Shown here piece after piece: positions 51,924 through 62,349 of a DNA stretch of 64,000 nucleotides; within the stretch, counting starts at the first letter, position 1; each line of letters starts with the position of its first letter. The notes below the pieces were generated by a model that saw only the letters and a list, made by a program, of their open reading frames with translations, did not search any database and was not told the DNA's origin. Made by a program: the position numbers and the translations under genes. This DNA comes from Phytophthora sp. 'mugwort' (taxonomy: Eukaryota > Oomycota > Peronosporomycetes > Peronosporales > Peronosporaceae): assembly GCA_033558025.1 (NCBI GenBank), contig JAUCEF010000016.1, positions 372,001 through 436,000 of the forward strand, written 5' to 3'.

Positions 51924-52307
51924 CTAGAGTCCAGTAGGAGCAGACCGTTCTTCTGGTCTCAACAGAGGTGGTGTACTGTCGTGCTCTGGTTGCGCGCTCG
52001 CCATGGTCACGTTCCGCGCGTCGTTCTCAACGTCTTCCATAGGTTCCTCCACCGCGTTTGGCGTTCCACTGGTGCAAGCATGACTGCACCACCAGCGTCC
52101 TTGGGTCACCTCCTTGTTCACAAACTCCATTCCGTTGTCCGACCGGGGGGCACATAAGGCGTTCCCCCATTGCTTCTCGTAGAATCTCATGAACTCGTTC
52201 AGCTAGGTGGTCACCTCGCTCTTCTTCTTCAAGAAGTAGGCCACCAGTAGTCGTCCACAAGCGTCAGGACGTCAGGACGTACTTGGCACCACCCTTCGAT
52301 GGCTTGC
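51924..52307 (-). pseudogene. Copia integrase remnant with internal deletion
   Basis: Only part of the core remains: 'MRFYEKQWGNALCAPRSDNG' and 'MEFVNKEVTQ', containing the second catalytic Asp (S-D-N-G). Directly after it the frame passes into the linker normally found before RT ('PNAVEEPMEDVEND'), so the segment with the catalytic Glu and the integrase C-terminal domain has been deleted. Confidence 0.7.
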
Positions 52308-52922
52308 TCATCGTCCCATCATATCCGTGTGGACAAGCTCCAGAACGCGTGACGTCTTCAAACTGGAACGGTTGGGAACGCTGCTACCGTCTGCTTTCCC
52401 TCCACACATCCGCAACACAAAGTCTGGAACGCTTCCCCCACAGCCAGAATACCGCTCGTGGCAATGCGTAATTGTTGGGGAGCCCCATGCGAGCGCGCCA
52501 AAGCTCCCACTGGCTGTCAGCCCCAGCGTACTGGACGAACCGTGCTTCTTCTGGTCACAGTCCGACATGGACGCCTTGGCGACCTTCTTGCCCAGCGTGA
52601 TCGCGCTAGCGTCGCCCCAAATGATACATGAGGAACGCTGAAACTCAACATTCAGGCCACGTTCTGCCAACTTCACCACCGATATCAGCCGTGTACCGAG
52701 ACCCGGAATGCGGAGAACTTCCACCATCTTGATACGCTTCCGGTCTAGACCGAGCAAGCGTACCATTCCTCGAGTAGGCACCATTAGCTTCTCGCCACCC
52801 GCAATCGTGACCTCGATGCCGCCTTCCACGTCTTCATACTCGATAAATCGGAACGGTGCGGGGTAATGTTGGCGGTCGCACCCACTGTCGATCAACCACC
52901 CGTTGAGGCGTTCCGTACCCAC
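52308..52922 (-). pseudogene. Copia protease and pre-integrase region
   Basis: An open frame of 204 codons. The protease active site reads 'NGWLIDSGCDRQHYPAPF' (D-S-G present; the usual A/T next residue is Cys). It is followed by 'KLMVPTRGMVRLLGLDRKRI' and 'RIPGLGTRLISVVKLAERGL', the typical copia protease C-terminus, then 'RVLELVHTDMMG', the start of integrase with its first Asp (H-T-D). Confidence 0.85.
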
Positions 52923-52929
52923 GGCAAAT

Positions 52930-53640
52930 ACCGCATCGTAACGTCACCGTCAGCGTTCCGTACCGGACAGTTCCGCTTCATGTGCCCGACTTGGTTGCAC
53001 TTGAATCACTTGCCGTTGAAGCTACCAGCGTTCTTTTTCGGACCGTTCCACTTGCGACCGTTACCCTGCCGCCCCTGAATCATCCGGCGTTCTTTTTGAA
53101 CGTGCGTTCCGTGGTCATGTCCTTCTTCTCCAACCGTTCGTACTCCTTCAGGAGCTTCTCCTTGAACCTCGATCAGTGTGATTACCTTTGTATTTTCGAT
53201 GACGGCCGAGATCAGCTCGTACTCGATCGGGAGGCTGCTCAGCAGCACCACGAGCTGCCGCGCCTCGTCGACGGGCTCTCCCATCGTCCGCAGGCCGACG
53301 ACGAGTTCGTCAAAAGCCGTCGGATGCTTAGCCATGGTCGCCACGTCCTCCATCTTGAATTCATGGGGACGGCGTGTCATCGTGACACGGCTGTGAAGCG
53401 TGGTATTTTTGTAGAACTCTCTAAGCGTTACTCACGCTTAGATGGCACGTGTCGTGGAACGGATCTTCGTCTGGTGCTAGATTTCCACGCCCTGCGCAAT
53501 GATGCCCAGCACCTTCGCGTCGTTGACGAGCCACGCCTCCGTGACATCACTCTTCGCCTTGACGTCCTGCACATGCGCGAGTAGTCCCTTCCGGATCAGC
53601 GTCATGTGCATGTTATACTCCCAGTGGAAGTAGTTCCCAC
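52930..53640 (-). pseudogene. Copia gag with disrupted zinc knuckle
   Basis: The frame 53006-53380 carries the gag C-terminal part: 'AFDELVVGLRTMGEPVDEAR', 'LVVLLSSLPIEYELISAVIE'. The nucleocapsid knuckle follows as 'FKCNQVGHMKRNCP', but the expected first Cys is replaced by an in-frame TGA (near 53004). The N-terminal part beyond 53380 is in other frames. Gag would coat the element RNA. Confidence 0.8.
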
Positions 53641-53736
53641 TTCTGAGGAGGACTTCGGCGCACTTGGTTGTTATTTTGAGCGTTCCGGCGAGGCGTTCTT
53701 GGTCTTGTGCAGCGTAGCGAGCTGCGGCTGTTAACC

Positions 53737-53949
53737 TGTTAATGTGAAACTTGAGTAGTAGGAAGCAAATGCAGAAGTGAGAAGATAAAAATGCTTAAAC
53801 CTGCCCGCTTATAGTCTACGCCCTGTTGTTCCCTCTGAAGCACCAAGACGGATATTTTGGTTATCGACCAATCAGAGCGCGGGTCGGGATAAACCGTGCC
53901 TGCGGTCCGCATACATGCGTGAACCGTGCAAGAGCGGTGTACTTCAACA
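53737..53949 (-). repeat. Copia 5' LTR (right copy, 213 bp)
   Basis: Starts TGTTAATGTGAAACTTGAG and ends TACTTCAACA on the plus strand. It is homologous to the split left LTR. Directly inside it, the minus strand continues GGTTAACAGCCGCAGCTCGC, the expected place of a tRNA primer-binding site. Confidence 0.85.
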
Positions 53950-53954
53950 CTTCT
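53950..53954. repeat. Target site duplication, right (copia)
   Basis: CTTCT directly after the right LTR; matches 46894-46898. Confidence 0.85.
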
Positions 53955-55637
53955 GCCCGCCCAGCCAGTGGTTGATGGATGAGTTCGAAATGGAGCTCCA
54001 AGATTGTCATACCTAACCTTATCGGAGGTCCAATTTACAAATCGGACCCAGGAAAATGAGCGGCAAATAACTTGAAAAGCACAATAATAATTGGAGTCAC
54101 ACGAACACGGTTGACTTATGAAACATGGTATGGACCCTGTAACGAGCGCTGTCGTGTAATGTAAAACTTGACATCCAACTTTCGTACAGCATTTAATCTA
54201 CTGTGGTATGATAATAATGTGCTTTAGCTACCTTTCCAAAGATGTTCTGCATCGACAAAGGCCGGCTAGCCGATCCCACGATCGACGTTATGCAAGCCCC
54301 ACTACAGCACCGGGAAGCGTGGAGAAGATCTAAAACTCAAACCAATTTTAGCAGGCGCACGACTGGATTTGGTTTTGCTGACTCGAGCACTAGTTGAAAC
54401 GTCTGCATCCGTAGGCACTGGTGGTATACCAAGTATCGATTTAGCAATTATCGGTCATTTTGATGCAGATGATAAAGCATATCCTACTGTTCATCTGTTT
54501 TACGAATTCGTCAATTATCTATGCTGCCTATGTGACTCCCATGTAGGGCTGTTGGTGTGCTCTATAATAAAAAACCTAGATTAATGGTGCATGCATCTAG
54601 CTCTGAGAAATATACATGGCAAAACAATGAATCGTACATACATCCGAATTTTTAGAACATCATAAAAAGAAATAGGTGCTGCCGCAACAGCAATATGTAA
54701 TCGTTGCATTATATAATGAATGTTCTATAGGTAACTACCTGGTAGTAAGTCTGACTAGTCTGTGATCGTAAACATCATGAATTCCATCGAAGCAGCTGAT
54801 TAAACATCGATAGCCTATACAGTATAAATGTATGCATTGGAGCTCAAGCAGGTTGGTCAGCTGTTAACACTACAGTAATGAATACGACCGTCAATGGGAT
54901 AAATCCTAATACCCCATGGTTCCACAGTATCAGGTGGACAGCGAATGAAATATTCATTTAATATGCCATGACCACTCTGAAGTTCAAAGTGGCTTGTAGA
55001 ACAGAGGTTACGGGATAATATGAAAAAGTGCCTAGTGTTCTTGAGGGACATGAGCTACATTTATTTGAAGCAGTATGTACGGGACTGCCCTTTCCTATGG
55101 CGGCATCGCTCTGCACCGGCACATGCAAGCGTCTGTCACTCGTACTTACACAAATGTATAATGCGTCCAGCAATATTATACATGCCATGGGCCCGCACTT
55201 ATAATTTATTGAGTAAAACGCGATTAACTAAATAGTCACCACAATCGTCATATTGCAGTGGGGCCACATAATCTAGAAAGGCAGTTTTTGAGTCGCACAA
55301 TATACGAAAGGGGAAACTGCATCCAAGCGCTCACTTGAGCGATGATGGACTGGGTCGCGCCTTCGTCTTGGTGAGGTTGAGGCGGCTGCGGTGCAAAAAT
55401 AGAAAACATTGGATTAAGGGCTTTCTGAGGAATGTGAACCCATGCTTCCTAAGAAGTTTGGAAGGCGCACCCTGTCCATGACGTACGTCGCCATGAACAG
55501 GGTAAGTCACATTGACGTCCAATCCAAAAAAAAAATCTTCGAAATTCAAGATTAAAATTTCCTACATGAGTCTCGATCACGATGGGAATAACACACGGAA
55601 TGGGTTGCTCGGTTTACGCATCCTTCTTACCCTATCT
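53955..55637. other. No gene seen (AT-rich, short frames)
   Basis: Long AT-rich interval upstream of the effector candidate. Short frames (54369-54584 plus; 55331-55549 minus) lack known motifs. No RNA gene, LTR or terminal repeat was found. Gene-poor flanks of this kind are common around effector genes. Confidence 0.4.
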
Positions 55638-55710
55638 TGATGGAGCTCCTCGTTCCATCGATGTGCGGAGCAGATCTGGTCATTGTTCCAGGTTTGAACG
55701 AGCTCACACT

Positions 55711-55724
55711 TCATTCTACAATCT
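55711..55724 (+). promoter_or_regulatory. Oomycete core promoter (Inr plus flanking region)
   Basis: TCATTCTACAATCT matches 13 of 14 positions of the oomycete Inr/FPR pattern TCATTYYNCAWTTT. It lies 54-67 nt upstream of the effector ATG at 55778, a usual leader length, and downstream of the other open-frame start at 55637. It therefore decides the translation start. Confidence 0.65.
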
Positions 55725-55777
55725 GCACTACAGAGTCCAAGTTGGACTTGATCAAGAACCTTGCAGTCGTGATAACC

Positions 55778-56134
55778 ATGCGCTACAGTCAGTTTCTTCT
55801 ATTGGTAACTCTTGCCTTCGTGGCGTGTTGCACCACCTTCACGACGGCGAAGCACGCGGTCAACAACCTGGAACTTGACTCCAAACACGAAGTTAATCAT
55901 CAAGGCCGCCGTTACCTAAAGGGAGGCAAGAAAACAACTGATGCGGACACTGTGAACGAAGAGAGAGCTATCAACCTCGGGCTGTTAGGTAGGTTTATAC
56001 AGAACACCAAGTTCCAGTCCTTCTCGAAGATTCCGTTCCTCAAGCAGATTGCCCAGATCAAGGTGAAGTATGGGTCGGCGGTCAGGAACGCGTACGTGAA
56101 GTGGCTGAAAAGGGCGCGCCCCGCTCCCAAATAA
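55778..56134 (+). CDS. Candidate RXLR-type secreted effector (RYLK...EER variant)
   Basis: 118 residues. ATG at 55778 starts a classic signal peptide (residues 1-24, 'QFLLLVTLAFVACCTTFTTA'). At residues 44-48 stands R-R-Y-L-K, a variant of RXLR in which the last Arg is Lys, and at 61-63 E-E-R, with acidic residues between (T-D-A-D-T-V-N). Spacing of both motifs behind the signal peptide is as in Phytophthora RXLR effectors. The C-terminal part (64-118) is short, basic and helical ('KVKYGSAVRNAYVKWLKRAR'), roughly the length of a single WY-type unit, but clear W and Y motif positions are not established. The frame is open further upstream to 55637, but the core promoter match at 55711 lies inside that extension. 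Intact, isolated between transposons. Confidence 0.8.
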   Translation: MRYSQFLLLVTLAFVACCTTFTTAKHAVNNLELDSKHEVNHQGRRYLKGGKKTTDADTVNEERAINLGLLGRFIQNTKFQSFSKIPFLKQIAQIKVKYGSAVRNAYVKWLKRARPAPK

Positions 56135-56710
56135 GCGTCAGGTGTGTCGTGTAAGATGATGCTACGAGTGCGTACAGGCGAAAAAAAACATAGTTGTCGA
56201 TCTCCATAAGCAGAATTTTTGAATACTGATCGGTATTGAGTTCATGTTTTGCACAAGTAAATACGAACTGGGTTTTAGTCAACTATAGCAATGTCGCAGC
56301 GCAGTCGCAAATATGTTTCCCTAGAGCACTACTAGAACCCACAGAATATTTCGAGATGCTCTTGCCTGGTAGCTTAAACTCTTCGCACAGTAAAGGGCAT
56401 AGCGCTGAACCAGTTGTCCCGCCATTCATGCAGCAATACCTATTGTTGTATTGTCTCACTAAAAATAATTATAATTGGTCTGCACCTGCTCCATCAAATA
56501 CGATATTTTCCTAATAATATCAGCACAGCACCGGTTTAGTAGCTCGAACTGGTGCAATCACGACGACTGATGGCCAGCCGGGAAAGAACCGTTGGTCTAC
56601 AGACAATCTGTCTGCCCAACTTTTCTCAGTACTTGCTCCCTTTCGAATTCAGCATGATGGCACGCAACCATGAGATGTGTTCTTTAAATCTCGACGACAA
56701 AGGCAAAGGT
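56135..56710. other. No gene seen; 3' flank of effector candidate
   Basis: Intergenic with short frames only. The right edge is the target site of the MULE that begins at 56720. Confidence 0.4.
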
Positions 56711-56719
56711 GACCGCCGC
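56711..56719. repeat. Target site duplication, left (MULE 3)
   Basis: GACCGCCGC, identical to 59150-59158. Confidence 0.93.
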
Positions 56720-56930
56720 GAGGAATTAAACTATGCAAGTAGATCAGCCGCTGTTTGCCGCAACGTAAGTAGGTTGTGCGCGATTTGTAAGTAGGTGTGT
56801 CTGATTGGTTGTTATTCAAGTTACTTTCAACCACGCGCAAGTAAAGTTAAAGTGCTGAAACGACAGAAGGGCGCCAGTGGTCAGTCAGCAAGAACACAGC
56901 GAGGAGCAGCAGTCGCAGAGAGGGCCATCG
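56720..56930 (+). repeat. Left terminal inverted repeat of MULE 3
   Basis: About 210 bp, paired with 58930-59149 by inverse complement, with scattered substitutions and one small length difference near 56763. The inner end carries coding sequence reading S-Q-Q-E-H-S-E-x-Q-Q-S-Q-R-G-P inward, which is found in both repeats. Confidence 0.9.
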
Positions 56931-58735
56931 CTATCAGCAGCGCAGAGGGCCATCGTGGCAGATGTGCGGCTGGTACCACAAGTTACAATGGCAGCTGAGG
57001 GTGTTACCGCTTCGTTGGTTGAGGCTGAAAGTTTAGCGAACTTCGACAGTTGGGACTCTTTCGCAGTGATGTTTATATTGCTTTGGATCAAGCATCACCT
57101 CACGCGTACGGCCAAGTCTGAGACCACGGATGCAACTTGGCGACATTTACATTTGAGACGAGATCGGCTCGGCAAAAGTGTTGCCGAGATTTTGCCCGCC
57201 GACAGGGCTTTTCGCTTCGAGTGGGGATCAACAGCTGGAGCAAGACAGCCCGAGAAGGGAACGCAATGTATGTGTGCAAAAGCCGGAAGGAGCAATAGCC
57301 CCTGATTACAGGAACTACTGAGCAATGTCCATTTTCATTCAGCGTCTAGAGGTAGCAGTGGAAGATAACGCAGATGTCCTTAGCGCACAACCACCACATG
57401 CAAGCTGGATTTCAAGAGGACACATTTGTGGAGGGGAGATTATCTGCAGATACGTCACGTCAGCGTCAGAGCGATGTACCTTACGAGAGGACGTGGGCAT
57501 ATTAGAGCGTGAAATGATACCAGCCTGGAGTGGGACCTGGGTCAGTGTCTTTAAACGAACCTGCTTCTTTCCTGGTACATGTCTTCAAGCAACGTAACAT
57601 TGCAAGCATATTATTGATGTGGATGGAACCACTTAAAGGATGATACAAACAATAGCGTGGGGTGTATCTTTTGGCGGCTACGAAAGATATTAATGACCAT
57701 AGTTGGTATTTGGCCTTGCTCTAGTGGAGCAGGAAGACTGCCCTAATTGACTGTGGTTTCTGATCACAGGAAGGAAGCTATGGTTGCGTGGGTCAGGAAT
57801 GGAAACCAACTTTTGTGTCCGATCGTCAAAAAGTCTAATCGCGTCTGTGAGTGAGCTGTACCTGGACGCCGGACATCTCTTTTGCGTTAGACACATTATT
57901 TTAAATACTGAGAAGAGAGGATCAAAGCTGTCTCCAGCCGAACATGCATTATTTTCAGATGCCCAGGAGTGAATGTGAGAACGACTTCAAATTCTACAGC
58001 TCGAACTGTCGGGCATACGTCCTCTCGCTGCGGAGTATTTGAACGCAATTGAAAATTTCCACTGGGTTACGTATGTGTTTATTGAAGCGTACAATCAACC
58101 TTCGTACGATTAAGTAACATCCAATCTTTCAGAGGCAACAATTGGCTTGGGAATCGATACGCACTCATCATACTCCATGAAGTCGTTCGAGCAATACATG
58201 ATCGAAGTGGTCGAGCTTTATGCTCCCGTAGACAAGAAGCCAGTCGAGACGAATTCGCGCACAACTCGAGTCTCAAAGGCACAACTGAAGCTCCGGCCGA
58301 GATGCTGGCGACAGTGTACATGAATAAGCTCACAAGCTTAATGTCGTTGACTAAGAGCCTACTTATTGTCCCATATCTTGACGAGCAATACAGGATTCGC
58401 TTTACGGATATTAGCAAACGACCTGACCACAAATACATATGTCGGACTGCCAACCTCATCGAGAAAGAATGCACATGCAGAAAGTGGCAGGATGAACAGT
58501 TCCCTTGCTAATTCAGTTTTTCGCTCACACCGTCAACAACACTTACTACTACCAGTTCGTTCCGATCGTGAGATCGGCTACCATTCCGAAGGGCACTACA
58601 GCACGAGTACCTGAGATCGTAATATGCGAAGACGATCTCGGGTCGAGAGGGAGGAAGCCCGGCCCAAGCCGAAGAACAAGCGTAGAACTGCACGACAAGG
58701 ATCTGCTGCCACTCCTAGTATCGCTTTGACTCAGT
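56877..58735 (+). pseudogene. MULE 3 transposase relic with SWIM finger
   Basis: The N-terminal frame 56877-57305 contains 'ANFDSWDSFAVMF'. The catalytic area follows in pieces: 'LVEQEDCPN' (about 57730), 'TFVSDRQK' (about 57808, with the Asp) and 'SVSELYLDAGHLFCVRHIIL' (57784-57972), the C-x2-H segment of MULE cores. Then 'ESTLQ'-like short frames give way to 'YICRTANLIEKECTCRKWQD' and 'EQFPC' (58302-58511), a SWIM zinc finger C-x-C...C in which the final His is lost to a stop. The tail 'DLGSRGRKPGPSRRTSVELH' is typical. More than five frame changes. The start may lie inside the terminal repeat. Confidence 0.8.
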
Positions 58736-58929
58736 AAGTCGAGCGATAAAACCATTCTGTTCACTCACAACGGCCTCGACGTACCGAAATCCACCACCTT
58801 TGAGCTGGTGGTGGTGACGTTCCTCTCTGCGGAGGCTGCCCTCTCTCCGCTGCTGATGGCAGCTGCGTGCTCTCCGCTGCTCGTGGTGGCGGCCCTCCTG
58901 GGACTGGTGGTAGCGGCGGCCCTCTTTGC

Positions 58930-59149
58930 GACGGCGGCCCTCTCTGCGACTGCTGCTTCTCGCTGTGTTCTTGCTGACTGACCACTGATGCCCTTCTGTC
59001 GTTTCAGCACTTTTACTTTACTCGCGCGTGGTTGAAAGTAACTTGAATAACAACCAATCAGACATACCTACTTACAAATTGCGCACAATCTACTTTACGT
59101 TTTACTTGCGGCAAACAGCGGCTGATCTACTTGCATAGTTTAATTCCTC
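58930..59149 (-). repeat. Right terminal inverted repeat of MULE 3
   Basis: Inverse complement of 56720-56930. Next to its inner edge the GCGGCCCTC-type unit is repeated (about 58870-58945), an imperfect tandem array not seen at the left end. Confidence 0.9.
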
Positions 59150-59158
59150 GACCGCCGC
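59150..59158. repeat. Target site duplication, right (MULE 3)
   Basis: GACCGCCGC, identical to 56711-56719. Confidence 0.93.
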
Positions 59159-60180
59159 TGCCAGCTTTGCGGTATATTGCACAAGCAGAAACGTGGCTCC
59201 GCCTACAGCAACTGCTGTCTCGCCTCAGCTCTACCCACCCTGACTTCGAGGAGCCCTACACGCCTCGGTGGCGACCGAGACTCCCTATCAATATTCGGCT
59301 TTGTGTGCGAAGTGACCCAGCATCGTTACCAATGACGTCAGTGGGTTGTCGAGCAGCCTTGCTCCTAGGTAAGGTGCCGAACTCAGACCTTCCACTTGGA
59401 CCACCCACCTGCTCTCCACCCGCGGCATACGGTTATGCGAACCGTTTCACTGTTTCGTGCGTGGAATCGTATCGTATCGTCCCTTCCACTAATGGAACGG
59501 TTAGCCTGAGTGGCTAGGTCGGCCCTCCTTGATACTAAGGGCCCGACCAGACTTCAAGCGGGATACCATGCAGAGACCCCCCCCCCCCCCTGCGGAGGCC
59601 GTCACACTGAGCGGGTTCCGCGAGGCACTCACGCTGTAGCATGAACCAATCCCATTTCCGGAACCCTGTTGTGTGTGCTGCCCACACAGACTCGGGACAT
59701 TCTCCCCGACTTACGGTTACGGTACGCTGTTCTCGGTGTACCTCAGGAAGTTGGGCAGTTTCGTGCTGCATTTCCGGCCCGAGCGAGTAGGAGGTGTTGT
59801 TGGGTCTTCACCACCAATTTCAAAAGTCGGACTCCAATTCGTGCCATCTTGAAAGTCAAACAACTCCTCCGCGTCACAGGAGCGAAGTTGCGCAAGCTAG
59901 TAGCTTCGAAGCGGGGTCGACGAGAAGCCTTCGAGCACATTTGATAACGTTCCTCAAAATAATCACTTGCGTTGGGCCGAGTTGTTTCGCAACCTCTTTG
60001 GTGATTCGACGCATCGCAGACCTAGAAGGGCTACTCATTGTCAACAACATGTAGAAGACAGGATCGCCAGCAAAAGGGATCCTGAAGTATCTGCGTACAG
60101 AAACCCGGTAAGGTTCTGATGTGTTGTGCGCGATAAAGATCAAAGCTCACCACTATTGTTTTAGTTTAGATAAGAGCATG
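59159..60180. other. No identifiable gene
   Basis: Apart from the tRNA-like unit and the C-run, several frames of 65-128 codons exist on both strands without recognisable domains. The right edge leads into the next transposase relic. Confidence 0.35.
59505..59552 (+). repeat. tRNA-like A-box unit sharing a 14-mer with 41.8 kb
   Basis: TTAGCCTGAGTGGCTAGGTC resembles the D-arm region of a Leu/Ser-type tRNA and is followed by GGGCCCGACCAGAC (59539-59552), identical to 41793-41806. No B box follows. A run of 14 C residues lies just downstream (59577-59590). Likely a truncated SINE-like copy. Confidence 0.35.
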
Positions 60181-60199
60181 GATACCCGCAACTTACTGC

Positions 60200-61840
60200 G
60201 TCGATGAAGCGGAAGGGTCGAGGCAGGAAGAGCGACGAAGTACGAATCGTTGAGCTGCTGCGTGACTTCTGTGAGACAAAAAGCAGCAGTGCTTCTGTAT
60301 CACCGAACAACTCATCTGGGCTTTTTCACGGCGTGTGCTTCTAAACGACTAGCCAGAAGCGGATCTTCAAGGCATTGCCAGAGGTGATTTATGTTGATAC
60401 GACACATGACACCAAAGAAGAACTACTTCAAGTTGTTCAGCATTCTCGTGGATGACGTCTTGGGGAGGGTACGCCTACAATGTTGCTGTTTGCTCTTTCT
60501 ATAATTCGTTCTTGTACCGGAAACACCGGATATCTGATAGGGTGTGACTGTTGTCTGTTGCAATTGCAGGGTCAATACGTGCACCACGGGCTAGTCGAAA
60601 GGGAAACGAAGGAGAACTTGTTGTTCTGTTTGGAGCAGTTTATAGAGACCAATTCCGCGTGGGTTGACATTCAGGTCGTGGTGACAGATAAGGACTTCAA
60701 GGGAAACGACGTCCTCACTGCTACTTACCCGGATGCTCAACAATCGCTATGTCAGTTCTAGGTAACTGACCACTTTCGGCGCCGGGTAAATGGGTGTGAT
60801 GGGCTCGCTTCGAGACGACTACATTCTAATACATAATGTATCGTTATGTGAAGGTAGCAGCACGGTCCAGCAAGGCCATAGTCGTCAAGAAAACATTGTT
60901 GCGACGGTGCAGCTGATGATGAAGGCGGAGAACGCCTACGCGTACGCTGTGTACAGAGATGAACTGCTGAGGCTGATAAGACCGGTTCTTTGAGTGTATT
61001 GAAGCCAATTGGGAGGGCAGCAAACGCGAGTGGGTGAACCATCATTGACAACTTGCCGCATCTCAACACCAACACCAACAACCGGTTCGAAAGTGGCTGG
61101 AGGAAGATCACACAAATGGTGGATCGGGATGAGCAAGAGTAGTCCCACGATAAGTATATGAAGGAGTCCAAGCCGCAAGGAACCCGGCGGACGCCAGCCG
61201 CTGCTCATACATCTGATCCAGAGCTGCTAACGCTTGTAATCCAGCTGATCGTGCGCGAGCTGTATAAGTTAGCGCGCAGTCCAGGCGCTCCCTACACTGT
61301 AAAGATCGTTGGAGGACGACAAGATTTACGCATGGAAAGCGAAGATGAGGGACAAGAAGCAGTCGTGCACGGGGTAAACATCAAGTAGGAGATGTTGTAT
61401 CACTTAACTGTCCAGTACCATCATGTATCAAATTGCTGACTTGTTCCTTTGGCTGTACAGACGTTCCAATGCGATTGCACGTTCATGCGAACGATGTTGT
61501 TGCCCTGTAGATAAGTCATCTTCTTCCGCCTCCACGAAGTTTACGAGTTTGGTATTCCACCTCCAAAGTTCTTCATGGCTTTGTGGTCCTGAACGACATT
61601 TCCATCGGACAATTTGATGTCGTCGGATCACTTCGTACGGTTGGAAGAAAGTAGACCGGCAGGATGCCCGGACCCGAGCCCAAAAAGTACTGTGGATCGT
61701 GCGCGGTGTGTCAGCAACTGCAAGGATTAATGCCAGACCGGATCTATGAAGATTTTCAACACAACGTACAAGATGCTTCAGACCGCACAGGAGTTTTGCC
61801 GTACCTGTGAGGTGCGGGAGCTGGAAGAACACGATGACAG
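60200..61840 (+). pseudogene. MULE/ZSWIM-type transposase relic (MULE 4)
   Basis: Plus-strand relic. 'KRIFKALPEVIYVDTTHDT' (about 60360-60415) holds the first Asp (V-D-T-T-H). After a break, 'GQYVHHGLVERETKENLLFC' and 'IQVVVTDKDFKGNDVLTATY' (60480-60761) give the second Asp (T-D-K-D-F), then 'PDAQQSLCQF' with the C-x-F-H position. Next come 'KAENAYAYAVYRDELLRLIR' (60790-60993), and in another frame 'NTNTNNRFESGWRKITQMVD', a conserved segment of ZSWIM-like transposases. A SWIM-type finger is visible near 61470-61530 ('CDCTFMRTMLLPCR'). Many frameshifts. It differs from MULE 1-3. Confidence 0.75.
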
Positions 61841-62349
61841 TGCTCGACAACCAAAATAAAGATACCAAAAAGCTGTTCAAGATCGCAGATAAGAAGGTCA
61901 CGTGTTCAGGAAGCCCGAAATCAAGTCAGAAGAAGCCAACTCATAAACCAAAAACAGTACATTGAAATTCTCTGTAGCTCCCAGCGATTGCGAGCCCAAC
62001 GTCGCAAAAAGAACAGAGCGCAGAAAGCATTGGCATTGCAACCGGCGTGCTAAGAGGTTGGCAGCGGGAAATACGAAAACGCGCCCACGTTGGGTGAGTT
62101 GCACAATACCCTTCGCGCCCATACGCGTTCGAGCTCGCGGCTCAGATGGTAAGTGTACAGCGCCAGATGAGAAAACTGTCGTTGCTGACTTCAACTCTTT
62201 GTATGTACAGGTTGACTAACTACCCATTGAAGAAGTGGAAGGCGAGTCAACTTACACTGTTCATCCTATGGATGTCGGTGCAGCACCTGCCAAAATCAGA
62301 GATGATGCCACGCAAGAAAAAACTGCACTGCTGCGATCTCAGACATTGA

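Larger units (their letters stand above)
46899..53949 (-). mobile_element. Ty1/copia element with split left LTR
   Basis: Minus-strand copia element defined by both outer ends: the left LTR starts TGTTACGG (46899), the right LTR ends CAACA (53949), and the 5-bp target duplication CTTCT occurs on each side (46894-46898, 53950-53954). The internal order read leftward is gag, protease, integrase remnant, reverse transcriptase, RNase H, purine tract, 3' LTR; integrase before RT is the copia order. The 3' (left) LTR is interrupted at about 47006-49975 by part of a plus-strand gypsy element. Coding regions carry frameshifts and a deletion in integrase. Confidence 0.9.
56720..59149 (+). mobile_element. 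MULE with long terminal inverted repeats and 9-bp TSD (MULE 3)
   Basis: A 2430-bp element with complete structure. The ends are GAGGAATTAAACTATGCAAG (56720) and its exact inverse complement ending at 59149. The inverted repeats extend inward about 210 bp with high identity. The flanks carry the identical 9-mer GACCGCCGC (56711-56719 and 59150-59158). Long terminal repeats with a 9-bp duplication are the hallmark of Mutator-like elements, and the interior encodes a MULE-type transposase with SWIM finger. Internal frameshifts show that the transposase is dead, but the ends look usable in trans. Confidence 0.95.
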
